From the NCBI GenBank assembly GCA_947044405.1, contig CAMRHE010000651.1, forward strand, positions 411,001 through 475,000: a stretch of 64,000 nucleotides of DNA. The letters run 5' to 3'. Position numbers and translations under genes: made by a program. Origin of the DNA: Leptodactylus fallax. Taxonomy: Eukaryota > Chordata > Amphibia > Anura > Leptodactylidae. Shown here one piece after another: positions 27,453 to 39,432 of this stretch (position 1 is the stretch's first letter; each line of letters begins with the position of its first letter). The notes under the pieces are model-generated. The model worked only from the letters and a program-made list of their open reading frames with translations, did no database searches and had not been told where the DNA came from.

Positions 27453-30400
27453 ATGAGAGAAGCTGCTGTAATGGTCCCAGAAAGTAGAAGAGAGGAGCTG
27501 CTGTAATGGTGTAGGAAGATAGAAGAGAGGAGCTGCTGTAATGGTGTAGGAAGATAGAAGAGAGGAGCTGCTGTAATGGTGTAGGAAGATAGAGGAGAGG
27601 AGCTGCTGTAATGGTGTAGGAAGATACAAGAGAGGAGCTGCTGTAATGGTGTAGGAAGATAGAAGAGAGGAGCTGCTGTAATGGTGTAGGAAGATAGAAG
27701 AGAGGAGCTGCTGTAATAATGTAGGAAGATAGAGGAGAGGAGCTGCTGTAATGGTGTAGGAAGATAGAGGAGAGGAGCTGCTGTAATGATGTAGGAAGAT
27801 AGAAGAGAGGAGCTGCTGTAATGGTGTAGGAAGATAGAGGAGAGGAGCTGCTGTGATGGTGTAGGAAGATAGAAGAGAGGAGCTGCTGTAATGGTGTAGG
27901 AAGATAGAGGAGAGGAGCTGCTGTAATGGTGTAGGAAGATAGAGGAGAGGAGCTGCTGTAATGGTGTAGGAAGATAGAGGAGAGGAGCTGCTGTAATGAT
28001 GTAGGAAGATAGAGGAGAGGAGCTGCTGTAATGGTGTAGGAAGATAGAGGAGAGGAGCTGCTGTAATGGTGTAGGAAGATAGAAGAGAGGAGCTGCTGTA
28101 ATGGTGTAGGAAGATAGAGGAGAGGAGCTGCTGTAATAATGTAGGAAGATAGAGGAGAGGAGCTGCTGTAATGGTGTAGGAAGATAGAGGAGAGGAGCTG
28201 CTGTAATGATGTAGGAAGATAGAGGAGAGGAGCTGCTGTAATGGTGTAGGAAGATAGAAGAGAGGAGCTGCTGTAATAATGTAGGAAGATAGAGGAGAGG
28301 AGCTGCTGTAATGGTGTAGGAAGATAGAGGAGAGAAGCTGCTGTAATGATGTAGGAAGATAGAAGAGAGGAGCTGCTGTAATGGTGTAGGAAGATAGAGG
28401 AGAGGATCTGCTGTGATGGTGTAGGAAGATAGAAGAGAGGAGCTGCTGTAATGGTGTAGGAAGATAGAGGAGAGGAGCTGCTGTAATGGTGTAGGAAGAT
28501 AGAGGAGAGGAGCTGCTGTAATGGTGTAGGAAGATAGAGGAGAGGAGCTGCTGTAATGATGTAGGAAGATAGAGGAGAGGAGCTGCTGTAATGGTGTAGG
28601 AAGATAGAGGAGAGGAGCTGCTGTAATGGTGTAGGAAGATAGAAGAGAGGAGCTGCTGTAATGGTGTAGGAAGATAGAGGAGAGGAGCTGCTGTAATAAT
28701 GTAGGAAGATAGAGGAGAGGAGCTGCTGTAATGGTGTAGGAAGATAGAGGAGAGGAGCTGCTGTAATGATGTAGGAAGATAGAGGAGAGGAGCTGCTGTA
28801 ATGGTGTAGGAAGATAGAAGAGAGGAGCTGCTGTAATGGTGTAGGAAGATAGAGGAGAGGAGCTGCTGTAATAGTGTAGGAAGATAGAGGAGAGGAGCTT
28901 CTGTAATGATGTAGGAAGATAGAGGAGAGGAGCTGCTGTAATGATGTAGGAAGATAGAGGAGAGGAGCTGCTGTAATGGTGTAGGAAGATAGAGGAGAGG
29001 AGCTGCTATAATGATGTAGGAAGATAGAAGAGAGGAGCTGCTGTAATGGTGTAGGAAGATAGAGGAGAGGAGCTGCTGTAATGATGTAGGAAGATAGAGG
29101 AGAGGAGCTGCTGTAATGATGTAGGAAGATAGAGGAGAGGAGCTGCTGTAATGATGTAGGAAGATAGAGGAGAGGAGCTGCTGTAATGATGTAGGAAGAT
29201 AGAGGAGAGGAGCTGCTGTAATGGTGTAGGAAGATAGAGGAGAGGAGCTGCTGTAATGGTGTAGGAAGATAGAGGAGAGGAGCTGCTGTAATGGTGTAGG
29301 AAGATAGAGGAGAGGAGCTGCTGTAATGGTGTAGGAAGATAGAGGAGAGGAGCTGCTGTAATGGTGTAGGAAGATAGAAGAGAGGAGCTGCTGTAATGGT
29401 GTAGGAAGATACAAGAGAGGAGCTGCTGTAATGGTGTAGGAAGATAGAGGAGAGGAGCTGCTGTAATGGTGTAGGAAGATACAAGAGAGGACGCTGTAAT
29501 GGTGTAGGAACATAGAGGAGAGAAGCTGCTGTAATGGTGTAGGAAGATAGAGGAGAGGAGCTGCTGTAATGGTGCAGGAAGATAGAGGAGAGGAGCTGCT
29601 GTAATGGTGTAGGAAGATAGAGGAGAGGAGCTGCTGTAATGATGTAGGAAGATAGAGGAGAGGAGCTGCTGTAATGGTGTAGGAAGATAGAAGAGAGGAG
29701 CTGCTGTAATGGTGTAGGAAGATAGAGGAGAGGAGCTGCTGTAATGATGTAGGAAGATAGAGGAGAGGAGCTGCTGTAATGGTGTAGGAAGATAGAGGAG
29801 AGGAGCTGCTGTAATAATGTAGGAAGATAGAGGAGAGGAGCTGCTGTAATGGTGTAGGAAGATAGAGGAGAGGAGCTGCTGTAATGATGTAGGAAGATAG
29901 AGGAGAGGAGCTGCTGTAATGGTGTAGGAAGATAGAAGAGAGGAGCTGCTGTAATGGTGTAGGAAGATAGAGGAGAGGAGCTGCTGTAATAGTGTAGGAA
30001 GATAGAGGAGAGGAGCTTCTGTAATGATGTAGGAAGATAGAGGAGAGGAGCTGCTGTAATGATGTAGGAAGATAGAGGAGAGGAGCTGCTGTAATGGTGT
30101 AGGAAGATAGAGGAGAGGAGCTGCTATAATGATGTAGGAAGATAGAAGAGAGGAGCTGCTGTAATGGTGTAGGAAGATAGAGGAGAGGAGCTGCTGTAAT
30201 GATGTAGGAAGATAGAGGAGAGGAGCTGCTGTAATGATGTAGGAAGATAGAGGAGAGGAGCTGCTGTAATGATGTAGGAAGATAGAGGAGAGGAGCTGCT
30301 GTAATGATGTAGGAAGATAGAGGAGAGGAGCTGCTGTAATGGTGTAGGAAGATAGAGGAGAGGAGCTGCTGTAATGGTGTAGGAAGATAGAGGAGAGGAG

Positions 30401-30796
30401 CTGCTGTAATGGTGTAGGAAGATAGAGGAGAGGAGCTGCTGTAATGGTGTAGGAAGATAGAGGAGAGGAGCTGCTGTAATGGTGTAGGAAGATAGAAGAG
30501 AGGAGCTGCTGTAATGGTGTAGGAAGATACAAGAGAGGAGCTCTGTAATGGTGTAGGAAGTAGAGGAGAGGGCTGCTTAATGGTGTAGGAAGATACAAGA
30601 GAGGAGCTGCTGTAATGGTGTAGGAACATAGAGGAGAGAAGCTGCTGTAATGGTGTAGGAAGATAGAGGAGAGGAGCTGCTGTAATGGTGCAGGAAGATA
30701 GAGGAGAGGAGCTGCTGTAATGGTGTAGGAAGATAGGACAGAGGAGCTGCTGTAATGGTGTAGGAAGACAGAAGAGAGGAGCTGCTGTAATGGTAG
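27453..30796. repeat. 35-bp purine-rich tandem array, about 95 copies
   Basis: The unit core is GAGGAGCTGCTGTAATGGTG then TAGGAAGATAGAG(G/A)A. Variants include AATGATG, AATAATG, AGAAGA and AGCTTCTG. AGCTTCTG at about 28897 and 30013 and GCTATAATG at about 29003 and 30122 are both spaced by about 1.12 kb (32 units), and a GTGATGG variant recurs 560 bp apart, so large blocks were duplicated. Minus-strand frames of 720 and 1069 codons arise because three 35-bp units make 105 bp with no stop; they are not genes. Units near 29488 and 30540-30590 carry clustered deletions. Confidence 0.96.
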
Positions 30797-30921
30797 GTAA
30801 ATAGGGCCCGTTCCCTGCTGGGGTTACTCCAGCAAGTAACGGTCTATTAAAAAAATGTCCCAGGCCCCCCTAATGTCCCGGGCCCTGTGGCAGCCGTTAC
30901 CACTGCTATTGGGGTATTTAC
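30797..30921. mobile_element. 125-bp insertion with short inverted ends, in the repeat junction
   Basis: The insert begins GTAAATA (30797-30803) and ends TATTTAC (30915-30921), a perfect 7-bp inverted repeat. In between, GGGCCCGTTCCCTGC, CCAGCAAGTAACGG and CCGTTACCACTGC give further inverted words (GTAACGG/CCGTTAC). It splits the 35-bp repeats, which resume directly after it. It is most likely a small MITE; the superfamily is not evident and target duplication is unclear. Confidence 0.5.
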
Positions 30922-31059
30922 GCCACTGGAGCTGTAATGGTGTAGGAAGATAGAAGTGAGGAGCTGCTGAAATGGTCCAGGAAGATAGAGGAGATGACAT
31001 GCAGCAGTAACCTGGGAGGAGAGGATCTAATGTAATGGTCTGGGGAGACTGAGGACAAG
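30922..31059. repeat. Transitional 35-bp repeats between two related arrays
   Basis: About four degenerate units change stepwise from the left type (GCTGTAATGGTGTAGGAAGA) to the right type (GCAGCAGTGGTCTGGGGAGA), with intermediates such as AAATGGTCCAGGAAGATAGA and TGTAATGGTCTGGGGAGACT. They link the two neighbouring arrays by descent. Confidence 0.75.
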
Positions 31060-33883
31060 AGGTGCAGCAGTGGTCTGGGGAGATGGAGGAGAGGAGGTGC
31101 AGCAGTGGTCTGGGGAGATGGAGGAGAGGAGGTGCAGCAGTGGTCTGGGGAGATGGAGGAGAGGAGGTGCAGCAGTGGTCTGGGGAGATGGAGGAGAGGA
31201 GGTGCAGCAGTGGTCTGGGGAGATGGAGGAGAGGAGGTGCAGCAGTGGTCTGGGGAGATAGGAGAGGAGGCGCAGCAGTGGTCTGGGGAGATGGAGGAGA
31301 GGAGGTGCAGCAGTGGTCTGGGGAGATGGAGGAGAGGAGGTGCAGCAGTGGTTTGGGGAGATGGAGGAGAGGAGGTGCAGCAGTGGTCTGGGGAGATGGA
31401 GGAGAGGAGGTGCAGCAGTGGTCTGGGGAGATGGAGGAGAGGAGGTGCAGCAGTGGTTTGGGGAGATGGAGGAGAGGAGGTGCAGCAGTGGTCTGGGGAG
31501 ATGGAGGAGAGGAGGTGCAGCAGTGGTCTGGGGAGATAGGAGAGGAGGCGCAGCAGTGGTCTGGGGAGATGGAGGAGAGGAGGCGCAGCAGTGGTTTGGG
31601 GAGATGGAGGAGAGGAGGCGCAGCAGTGGTCTGGGGAGATGGAGGAGAGGAGGTGCAGCAGTGGTCTGGGGAGATGGAGGAGAGGAGGTGCAGCAGTGGT
31701 CTGGGGAGATAGGAGAGGAGGCGCAGCAGTGGTCTGGGGAGATGGAGGAGAGGAGGCGCAGCAGTGGTTTGGGGAGATGGAGGAGAGGAGGCGCAGCAGT
31801 GGTCTGGGGAGATGGAGGAGAGGAGGTGCAGCAGTGGTCTGGGGAGATGGAGGAGAGGAGGTGCAGCAGTGGTTTGGGGAGATGGAGGAGAGGAGGTGCA
31901 GCAGTGGTCTGGGGAGATGGAGGAGAGGAGGTGCAGCAGTGGTCTGGGGAGATGGAGGAGAGGAGGTGCAGCAGTGGTCTGGGGAGATGGAGGAGAGGAG
32001 GTGTAGCAATGGTCTGGGGAGATGGAGGAGAGGAGGCGCAGCAGTGGTCTGGGGAGATGGAGGAGAGGAGGCGCAGCAGTGGTCTGGGGAGATAGGAGAG
32101 GAGGCGCAGCAGTGGTCTGGGGAGATGGAGGAGAGGAGGCACAGCAGTGGTCTGGGGAGATGGAGGAGAGGAGGTGCAGCAGTGGTCTGGGGAGATGGAG
32201 GAGAGGAGGCGCAGCAGTGGTCTGGCGAGATGGAGGAGAGGAGGCGCAGCAGTGGTCTGGCGAGATGGAGGAGAGGAGGTGCAGCAGTGGTCTGGGGAGA
32301 TGGAGGAGAGGAGGTGCAGCAGTGGTCTGGGGAGATGGAGGAGAGGAGGTGCAGCAGTGGTCTGGGGAGATGGAAGAGAGGAGGTGCAGCAGTGGTCTGG
32401 GGAGATAGGAGAGGAGGCGCAGCAGTGGTTTGGGAAGATGGAGGAGAGGAGGCGCAGCAGTGGTTTGGGGAGATGGAGGAGAGGAGGTGCAGCAGTGGTC
32501 TGGGGAGATGGAGGAGAGGAGGCGCAGCAGTGGTCTGGGGAGATAGGAGAGGAGGCGCAGCAGTGGTCTGGGGAGATGGAGGAGAGGAGGTGCAGCAGTG
32601 GTCTGGGGAGATGGAGGAGAGGAGGCGCAGCAGTGGTCTGGGGAGATAGGAGAGGAGGCGCAGCAGTGGTCTGGGGAGATAGGAGAGGAGGCGCAGCAGT
32701 GGTCTGGGGAGATGGAGGAGAGGAGGCGCAGCAGTGGTTTGGGGAGATGGAGGAGAGGAGGCGCAGCAGTGGTCTGGGGAGATGGAGGAGAGGAGGTGCA
32801 GCAGTGGTCTGGGGAGATGGAGGAGAGGAGGTGCAGCAGTGGTCTGGGGAGATAGGAGAGGAGGCGCAGCAGTGGTCTGGGGAGATGGAGGAGAGGAGGC
32901 GCAGCAGTGGTCTGGCGAGATGGAGGAGAGGAGGTGCAGCAGTGGTCTGGGGAGATGGAGGAGAGGAGGTGCAGCAGTGGTCTGGGGAGATAGGAGAGGA
33001 GGTGCAGCAGTGGTCTGGGGAGATGGAGGAGAGGAGGTGCAGCAGTGGTCTGGGGAGATGGAGGAGAGGAGGTGCAGCAGTGGTCTGGGGAGATGGAAGA
33101 GAGGAGGTGCAGCAGTGGTTTGGGGAGATGGAAGAGAGGAGGTGCAGCAGTGGTCTGGGGAGATGGAGGAGAGGAGGTGCAGCAGTGGTCTGGGGAGATG
33201 GAGGAGAGGAGGTGCAGCAGTGGTCTGGGGAGATGGAGGAGAGGAGGCGCAGCAGTGGTCTGGGGAGATGGAGGAGAGGAGGTGCAGCAGTGGTCTGGGG
33301 AGATGGAGGAGAGGAGGTGCAGCAGTGGTCTGGGGAGATGGAAGAGAGGAGGTGCAGCAGTGGTTTGGGGAGATGGAAGAGAGGAGGTGCAGCAGTGGTC
33401 TGGGGAGATGGAGGAGAGGAGGTGCAGCAGTGGTCTGGGGAGATAGGAGAGGAGGCGCAGCAGTGGTCTGGGGAGATGGAGGAGAGGAGGTGCAGCAGTG
33501 GTCTGGGGAGATGGAGGAGAGGAGGTGCAGCAGTGGTCTGGGGAGATAGGAGAGGAGGCGCAGCAGTGGTCTGGGGAGATGGAGGAGAGGAGGTGCAGCA
33601 GTGGTCTGGGGAGATGGAGGAGAGGAGGTGCAGCAGTGGTCTGGGGAGATGGAGGAGAGGAGGTGCAGCAGTGGTCTGGGGAGATGGAGGAGAGGAGGTG
33701 CAGCAGTGGTCTGGGGAGATGGAGGAGAGGAGGTGTAGCAATGGTCTGGGGAGATGGAGGAGAGGAGGCACAGCAGTGGTCTGGGGAGATGGAGGAGAGG
33801 AGGTGCAGCAGTGGTCTGGGGAGATGGAGGAGAGGAGGTGCAGCAGTGGTCTGGGGAGATGGAGGAGAGGAGGTGCAGCAGTG
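31060..33883. repeat. 35-bp G-rich tandem array, about 81 copies
   Basis: The unit core is GAGGTGCAGCAGTGGTCTGG then GGAGATGGAGGA. A 33-bp variant (GAGATAGGAGAGGAGGCGC) is scattered through it, as are C/T (GGCGC/GGTGC) and GTTTGG variants. The plus strand is about 77% purine, with 19 G to 3 C per unit. Aligned to the left neighbour's unit, about 27 of 35 positions match, so the two arrays share an ancestor. Open frames of up to 580 codons (plus) and 914 codons (minus) are repeat artefacts. Confidence 0.96.
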
Positions 33884-34899
33884 ATGTGATGAAACAGTAG
33901 AAGTGTTTATAGTCAGAGTTAGTTTGCAGTTGTAGCTTGGGAAGTTCAGGGGCTTACTACATATTGTCTATGCAGTGCACTCAGAAATAAGCTCTAGTGT
34001 TGAGCGCCCACTAGTGGTGGCTGCAGGTAGACACGATGCTATAATGTAGCTAGGGGATATAATGCAGCTTCTCAGGGGATTTGGAGCTGTGTATCAGAAA
34101 AAAACTGTAAAAGCTGATGCTGGCGCAGAGGACTCATGGTTGGTGTTAGGGGCACACAGACAGTATTTAAGGGCAAGGTTTAGGTGTATAACAGATTTTC
34201 ACAAGTCAAAGGAGTCTCCCTTAGGCCATAAATTACGGTCAAATCATGCACTAGACCAGACTCGCCTCTGCCTGTTGGGGGCAGCAGATCCCCAGCACAA
34301 AGCCTGAGTTGACCTAACAAGTTCTATGCAGCAATCACTGGTAGGAATGATCTGATTAGTATTGTATATGGCTCATCAGCTTGGGGACTTTCCTAGTACC
34401 TGACACCCCTAAAAATGACTATTTGTGGGGCAGGTCAAAATCAGTAATTTTAGTAAAAATAAGTATTGGGGAAGGGATCTCTGATGTCACTGTAACACTG
34501 CACAGACAATGGCAGTAATCCCCACAGTCAGGAGCAGATTCCCCTTTAATGGTAGGAGCTGTCAGTCATATGAAAGAATGAAAATATCAGAGGGACGTGA
34601 CCAAACCGGCTCCGCAACTGAGAGCGGATGATGAGAGTACTACCCTCTCATTACGGCGATGTGTCACAGCACAGCCGCCTCATTGGTGGAGGTTCAGTTC
34701 TTCATCTCTAAGTATCGGGGTACAGGACACAACCTGCTTGAGTAATTCCTAACATAACACAGATCCGATATCCAAGAGGATGAATCACTGCAGAAGAGGC
34801 AGAACCAAATGCTACAACCCCGCAGCAACTCTGGAGAATTAAAGGGCCGGAGTCACCTGTCTAGAATACATCATCAGGGTATAAAAAATATTAGTGCAT
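33884..34899. other. Low-repeat spacer, no gene recognised
   Basis: This is about 1 kb without tandem structure. A plus-strand frame at 34062-34307 (81 codons) has no recognisable domain or convincing codon pattern. CTCATTGGTGG (34679-34689) contains an inverted CCAAT. Nothing else supportable was seen. Confidence 0.6.
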
Positions 34900-37800
34900 T
34901 ACTACAGCACAGCTATTACTGCTGACAACCAGCTGTATATATCATGTCTGAGAGGTTGTCACAGCCCCGCCCCCTGTTACTGACATCACTGATATAATGA
35001 CATGTGATCAGACATGAGATCCGCACACCTTATACTACAGTACAGCTATTCATCTATTACTACTGACACCCAGCTGTATATATCATGTCTGAGAGGTTGT
35101 CACCCGCCCCGCCCCCCGTACTGACACACTGTATGACATGTGATCAGACATGTCCGCACACCTCACAGTACAGCTATCATCTATTGTACTGACAACCAGC
35201 TGTTATAATGTGTGAGAGGTTGTCACAGCCCCGCCCCCTGTTACTGACATCACTGATATAATGACATGTGATCAGACATGAGATCCGCACACCTTATACT
35301 ACAGTACAGCTATTCATCTATTAGTACTGACAACCAGCTGTATATATCATGTGTGAGAGGTTGTCACAGCCCCGCCCCCTGTTACTGACATCACTGATAT
35401 AATATAATGACATGTGATCAGACATGAGATCCGCACACCTTATACTACAGTACAGCTATTCATCTATTACTACTGACAACCAGCTGTATATATCATGTCT
35501 GAGAGGTTGTCACAGCCCCGCCCCCTGTTACTGACATCACTGATATAATGACATGTGATCAGACATGAGATCCGCACACCTTATACTACAGTACAGCTAT
35601 TCATCTATTACTACTGACACCCAGCTGTATATATCATGTGTGAGAGGTTGTCACAGCCCCGCCCCCTGTTACTGACATCACTGATATAATGACATGTGAT
35701 CAGACATGAGATCCGCACACCTTATACTACAGTACAGCTATTCATCTATTAGTACTGACACCCAGCTGTATATATCATGTGTGAGAGGTTGTCACAGCCC
35801 CGCCCCCTGTTACTGACATCACTGATATAATATAATGACATGTGATCAGACATGAGATCCGCACACCTTATACTACAGTACAGCTATTCATCTATTACTA
35901 CTGACACCCAGCCTGTATATATCATGTCTGAGAGGTTGTCACAGCCCCGCCCCCTGTTACTGACATCACTGATATAATGACATGTGATCAGACATGAGAT
36001 CCGCACACCTTATACTACAGTACAGCTATTCATCTATTACTACTGACAACCAGCTGTATATATCATGTCTGACAGGTTGTCACAGCCCCGCCCCCTGTTA
36101 CTGACATCACTGATATAATGACATGTGATCAGACATGAGATCCGCACACCTTATACTACAGTACAGCTATTCATCTATTACTACTGACAACCAGCTGTAT
36201 ATATCATGTGTGAGAGGTTGTCACAGCCCCGCCCCCTGTTACTGACATCACTGATATAATATAATGACATGTGATCAGACATGAGATCCGCACACCTTAT
36301 ACTACAGTACAGCTATTCATCTATTACTACTGACACCCAGCTGTATATATCATGTCTGAGAGGTTGTCACAGCCCCGCCCCGTTACTGACATCACTGATA
36401 TAATGACATGTGATCAGACATGAGATCCGCACACCTTATACTACAGTACAGCTATTCATCTATTAGTACTGACAACCAGCTGTATATATCATGTCTGAGA
36501 GGTTATCACAGCCCCGCCCCCTGTTACTGACATCACTGATATAATGACATGTGATCAGACATGAGATCCGCACCTTATACTACAGTACAGCTATTCATCT
36601 ATTACTACTGACAACCAGCTGTATATATCATGTGTGAGAGGTTGTCACAGCCCCGCCCCCTGTTACTGACATCACTGATATAATATAATGACATGTGATC
36701 AGACATGAGATCCGCACACCTTATACTACAGTACAGATATTCATCTATTACTACTGACAACCAGCTGTATATATCATGTCTGAGAGGTTGTCACAGCCCC
36801 GCCCCCTGTTACTGACATCACTGATATAATGACATGTGATCAGACATGAGATCCGCACACCTTATACTACAGTACAGCTATTCATCTATTACTACTGACA
36901 ACCAGCTGTATATATCATGTCTGAGAGGTTGTCACAGCCCCGCCCCCTGTTACTGACATCACTGATATAATGACATGTGATCAGACATGAGATCCGCACA
37001 CCTTATACTACAGTACAGCTATTCATCTATTACTACTGACAACCAGCTGTATATATCATGTGTGAGAGGTTGTCACAGCCCCGCCCCCTGTTACTGACAT
37101 CACTGATATAATATAATGACATGTGATCAGACATGAGATCCGCACCTTATACTACAGTACAGCTATTCATCTATTACTACTGACACCCAGCTGTATATAT
37201 CATGTGTGAGAGGTTGTCACAGCCCCGCCCCCTGTTACTGACATCACTGATATAATGACATGTGATCAGACATGAGATCCGCACCTTATACTACAGTACA
37301 GCTATTCATCTATTACTACTGACACCCAGCTGTATATATCATGTGTGAGAGGTTGTCACAGCCCCGCCCCCTGTTACTGACATCACTGATATAATGACAT
37401 GTGATCAGACATGAGATCCGCACACCTTATACTACAGTACAGCTATTCATCTATTACTACTGACAACCAGCTGTATATATCATGTGTGAGAGGTTGTCAC
37501 AGCCCCGCCCCCTGTTACTGACATCACTGATATAATATAATGACATGTGATCAGACATGAGATCCGCACCTTATACACAGTACAGCTATTCATCTATTAC
37601 TACTGACACCCAGCTGTATATATCATGTGTGAGAGGTTGTCACAGCCCCGCCCCCTGTTACTGACATCACTGATATAATGACATGTGATCAGACATGAGA
37701 TCCGCACCTTATACTACAGTACAGCTATTCATCTATTACTACTGACAACCAGCTGTATATATCATGTCTGAGAGGTTGTCACAGCCCCGCCCCCTGTTAC

Positions 37801-38363
37801 TGACATCACTGATATAATGACATGTGATCAGACATGAGATCCGCACACCTTATACTACAGTACAGCTATTCATCTATTACTACTGACAACCAGCTGTATA
37901 TATCATGTGTGAGAGGTTGTCACAGCCCCGCCTCCTGTTACTGACATCACTGATATAATGACATGTGATCAGACATGAGATCCGCACACCTTATACTACA
38001 GTACAGCTATTCATCTATTACTACTGACACCCAGCTGTATATATCATGTGTGAGAGGTTGTCACAGCCCCGCCTCCTGTTACTGACATCACTGATATAAT
38101 GACATGTGATCAGACATGAGATCCGCACACCTTATACTACAGTACAGCTATTCATCTATTACTACTGACAACCAGCTGTATATATCATGTGTGAGAGGTT
38201 GTCACAGCCCCGCCCCCTGTTACTGACATCACTGATATAATGACATGTGATCAGACATGAGATCCGCACACCTTATACTACAGTACAGCTATTCATCTAT
38301 TACTACTGACAACCAGCTGTATAGTATATCATGTCTGAGAGGTTGTCACAGCCCCGCCCCCCT
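34900..38363. repeat. 141/146-bp tandem array, about 25 copies, with a GC box per unit
   Basis: Units contain ACATGTGATCAGACATGAGA, CAGTACAGCTATTCATCTAT and GAGAGGTTGTCACAGCCCCG followed by CCCC. The 5-bp longer form has GATATAATATAATG. Other variants are GACAACC/GACACCC, CATGTCTG/CATGTGTG and CACACC/CACC. Every copy has CCCCGCCCC (Sp1-type GC box) and TGACATCA. One copy (35100-35215) has many small deletions, unlike the rest. The last copy at 38300-38363 runs into low-repeat DNA 520 bp before the candidate exon at 38879. Confidence 0.96.
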
Positions 38364-38493
38364 GGTGTGAATGTGAGCATAGTGTGATACTGTACTGTAG
38401 CTGCTATATGTGATACAGAGTAAGGTGTCTCTGGGGTTGGGGTTTCAGTGCAGGTGTCGACCAAGGAGCGACTGACAGCCACTTGCACTGATA

Positions 38494-38712
38494 CTTGTAT
38501 ATACCCCGGTGGATACACTGTATCGCTCTCCTCTCCGCACTGTATATACCCCGGTGGATACACTGTATCGCTCTCCTCTCCGCACTTTATATACCCCGGT
38601 GGATACACTGTATCGCTCTCCTCTCCGCACTGTATATACCCCGGTGGATACACTGTATCGCTCTCCTCTCCGCACTGTATATACCCCGGTGGATACACTG
38701 TATGGCTCTCCT
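38494..38712. repeat. 45-bp tandem array, 5 copies
   Basis: The unit core is TATACCCCGGTGGATACACT, then GTATCGCTCTCCTCTCCGCA. Since 45 is a multiple of 3, all frames without a stop stay open across it, on both strands (up to 182 codons at 38303-38851), but codon content is just the repeat. Each copy has a TATATACC word. It lies 170-385 bp upstream of the candidate start at 38879. Confidence 0.95.
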
Positions 38713-39432
38713 CCTTCCTCCAGGCCTCCTCCTCCTCCCGGTTCAGTGTCATATAGGCAGGCAGACAGGAGGAGCAGCCCGGCCAGACCCTCCCTCCAGA
38801 GCTGGGGATCCCGGCGGTGTGTGCACCATCCATCCACCGAGCAGGGGGCACCTCGAGCCATCACCCCCCCCCCCCGACATGTCTGCGAAAGGTAAGTGCT
38901 GGTCATCTTGCTGCTGCCTGCCGGGGCCACTGCTGCAGAGCACGGTGCTGCAGGCTGGGCACAGGGCTCTGCAGATCATAGCAAGGTGCCCAGTGCTGTG
39001 CTAGTCTGCTGCTGCAGTTGTGTGCATGTGATGAGCAGGAGAAGGGGCTGCAGAGTATTGCACCCCCGGCCCCTCTGTCCCTGTGCACTGGCTGCTGCTG
39101 CTGCATTGTGCTGGTGACAGGTGCAGTGTGCCAGTGTGCTCTGTCCAGCTGCTGACCCTCCTGCTGTACAGCCTCACTGGCGGCCAGAGCTGCAGCCTCT
39201 ACTGATGACTGACAGCTCAGTGTCCACAGGTGAGGAGAATGCTGAAGGAGAGCAGCACTGACAGAATTTAAAGGGACACTGCACCTGCAGGTTAGGTTGT
39301 GTTTGTCAATGGTAGTTATTGTTCTCTCTTATCAGCCATTTCAAGGCAGAAATAGATCCAATGAAGGTCATTTATATATAGTCTGATGGTGATAAGAATC
39401 ATTTCAGGCCAGAAACAGGTGAATCTATTGTC
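38713..39432. other. GC-rich spacer around a candidate first exon
   Basis: The segment is GC- and CTG-rich with a C12 run at 38864-38875. It contains a candidate ATG exon (38879-38891) and then many TGCTGC words. From about 39300 it shows decayed copies of the following 66-bp repeat (TTATCAGCCATTTCAAGGCA). A 5' region of a gene is possible, but nothing beyond the 13-bp exon candidate supports it. Confidence 0.4.
38879..38891 (+). CDS. Candidate first coding exon (ATG TCT GCG AAA G) of an unidentified plus-strand gene
   Basis: ATGTCTGCGAAAG is followed at once by GTAAGTGC, so the donor AAG|GTAAGT is a full consensus match. It would encode MSAK plus one base (phase 1). The setting is GC-rich, downstream of tandem GC boxes and TATA-like words and just after a C12 run. 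Its direction is divergent from FHIP2A; in human the divergent neighbour is ABLIM1, but four residues cannot show identity and I know no ABLIM1 isoform with this start. Perfect donor words occur by chance in GC-rich DNA, so this remains a weak proposal. Confidence 0.25.

Noticed and set aside
27322..30629. Minus-strand frames of 720 and 1069 codons rich in Ser, Leu and Pro (YLPTPLQQLLSSIFLHHYSS)
   Set aside because: They are translations of the 35-bp repeat in three successive frames. Overlapping frames of equal quality exist, which a real gene would not show.
31027..33889. Pro- and Cys-rich minus frames and Gly/Glu-rich plus frames of up to 914 codons in the G-rich array
   Set aside because: All frames on both strands are open because the unit has no stop. 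Low-complexity translation of a minisatellite.
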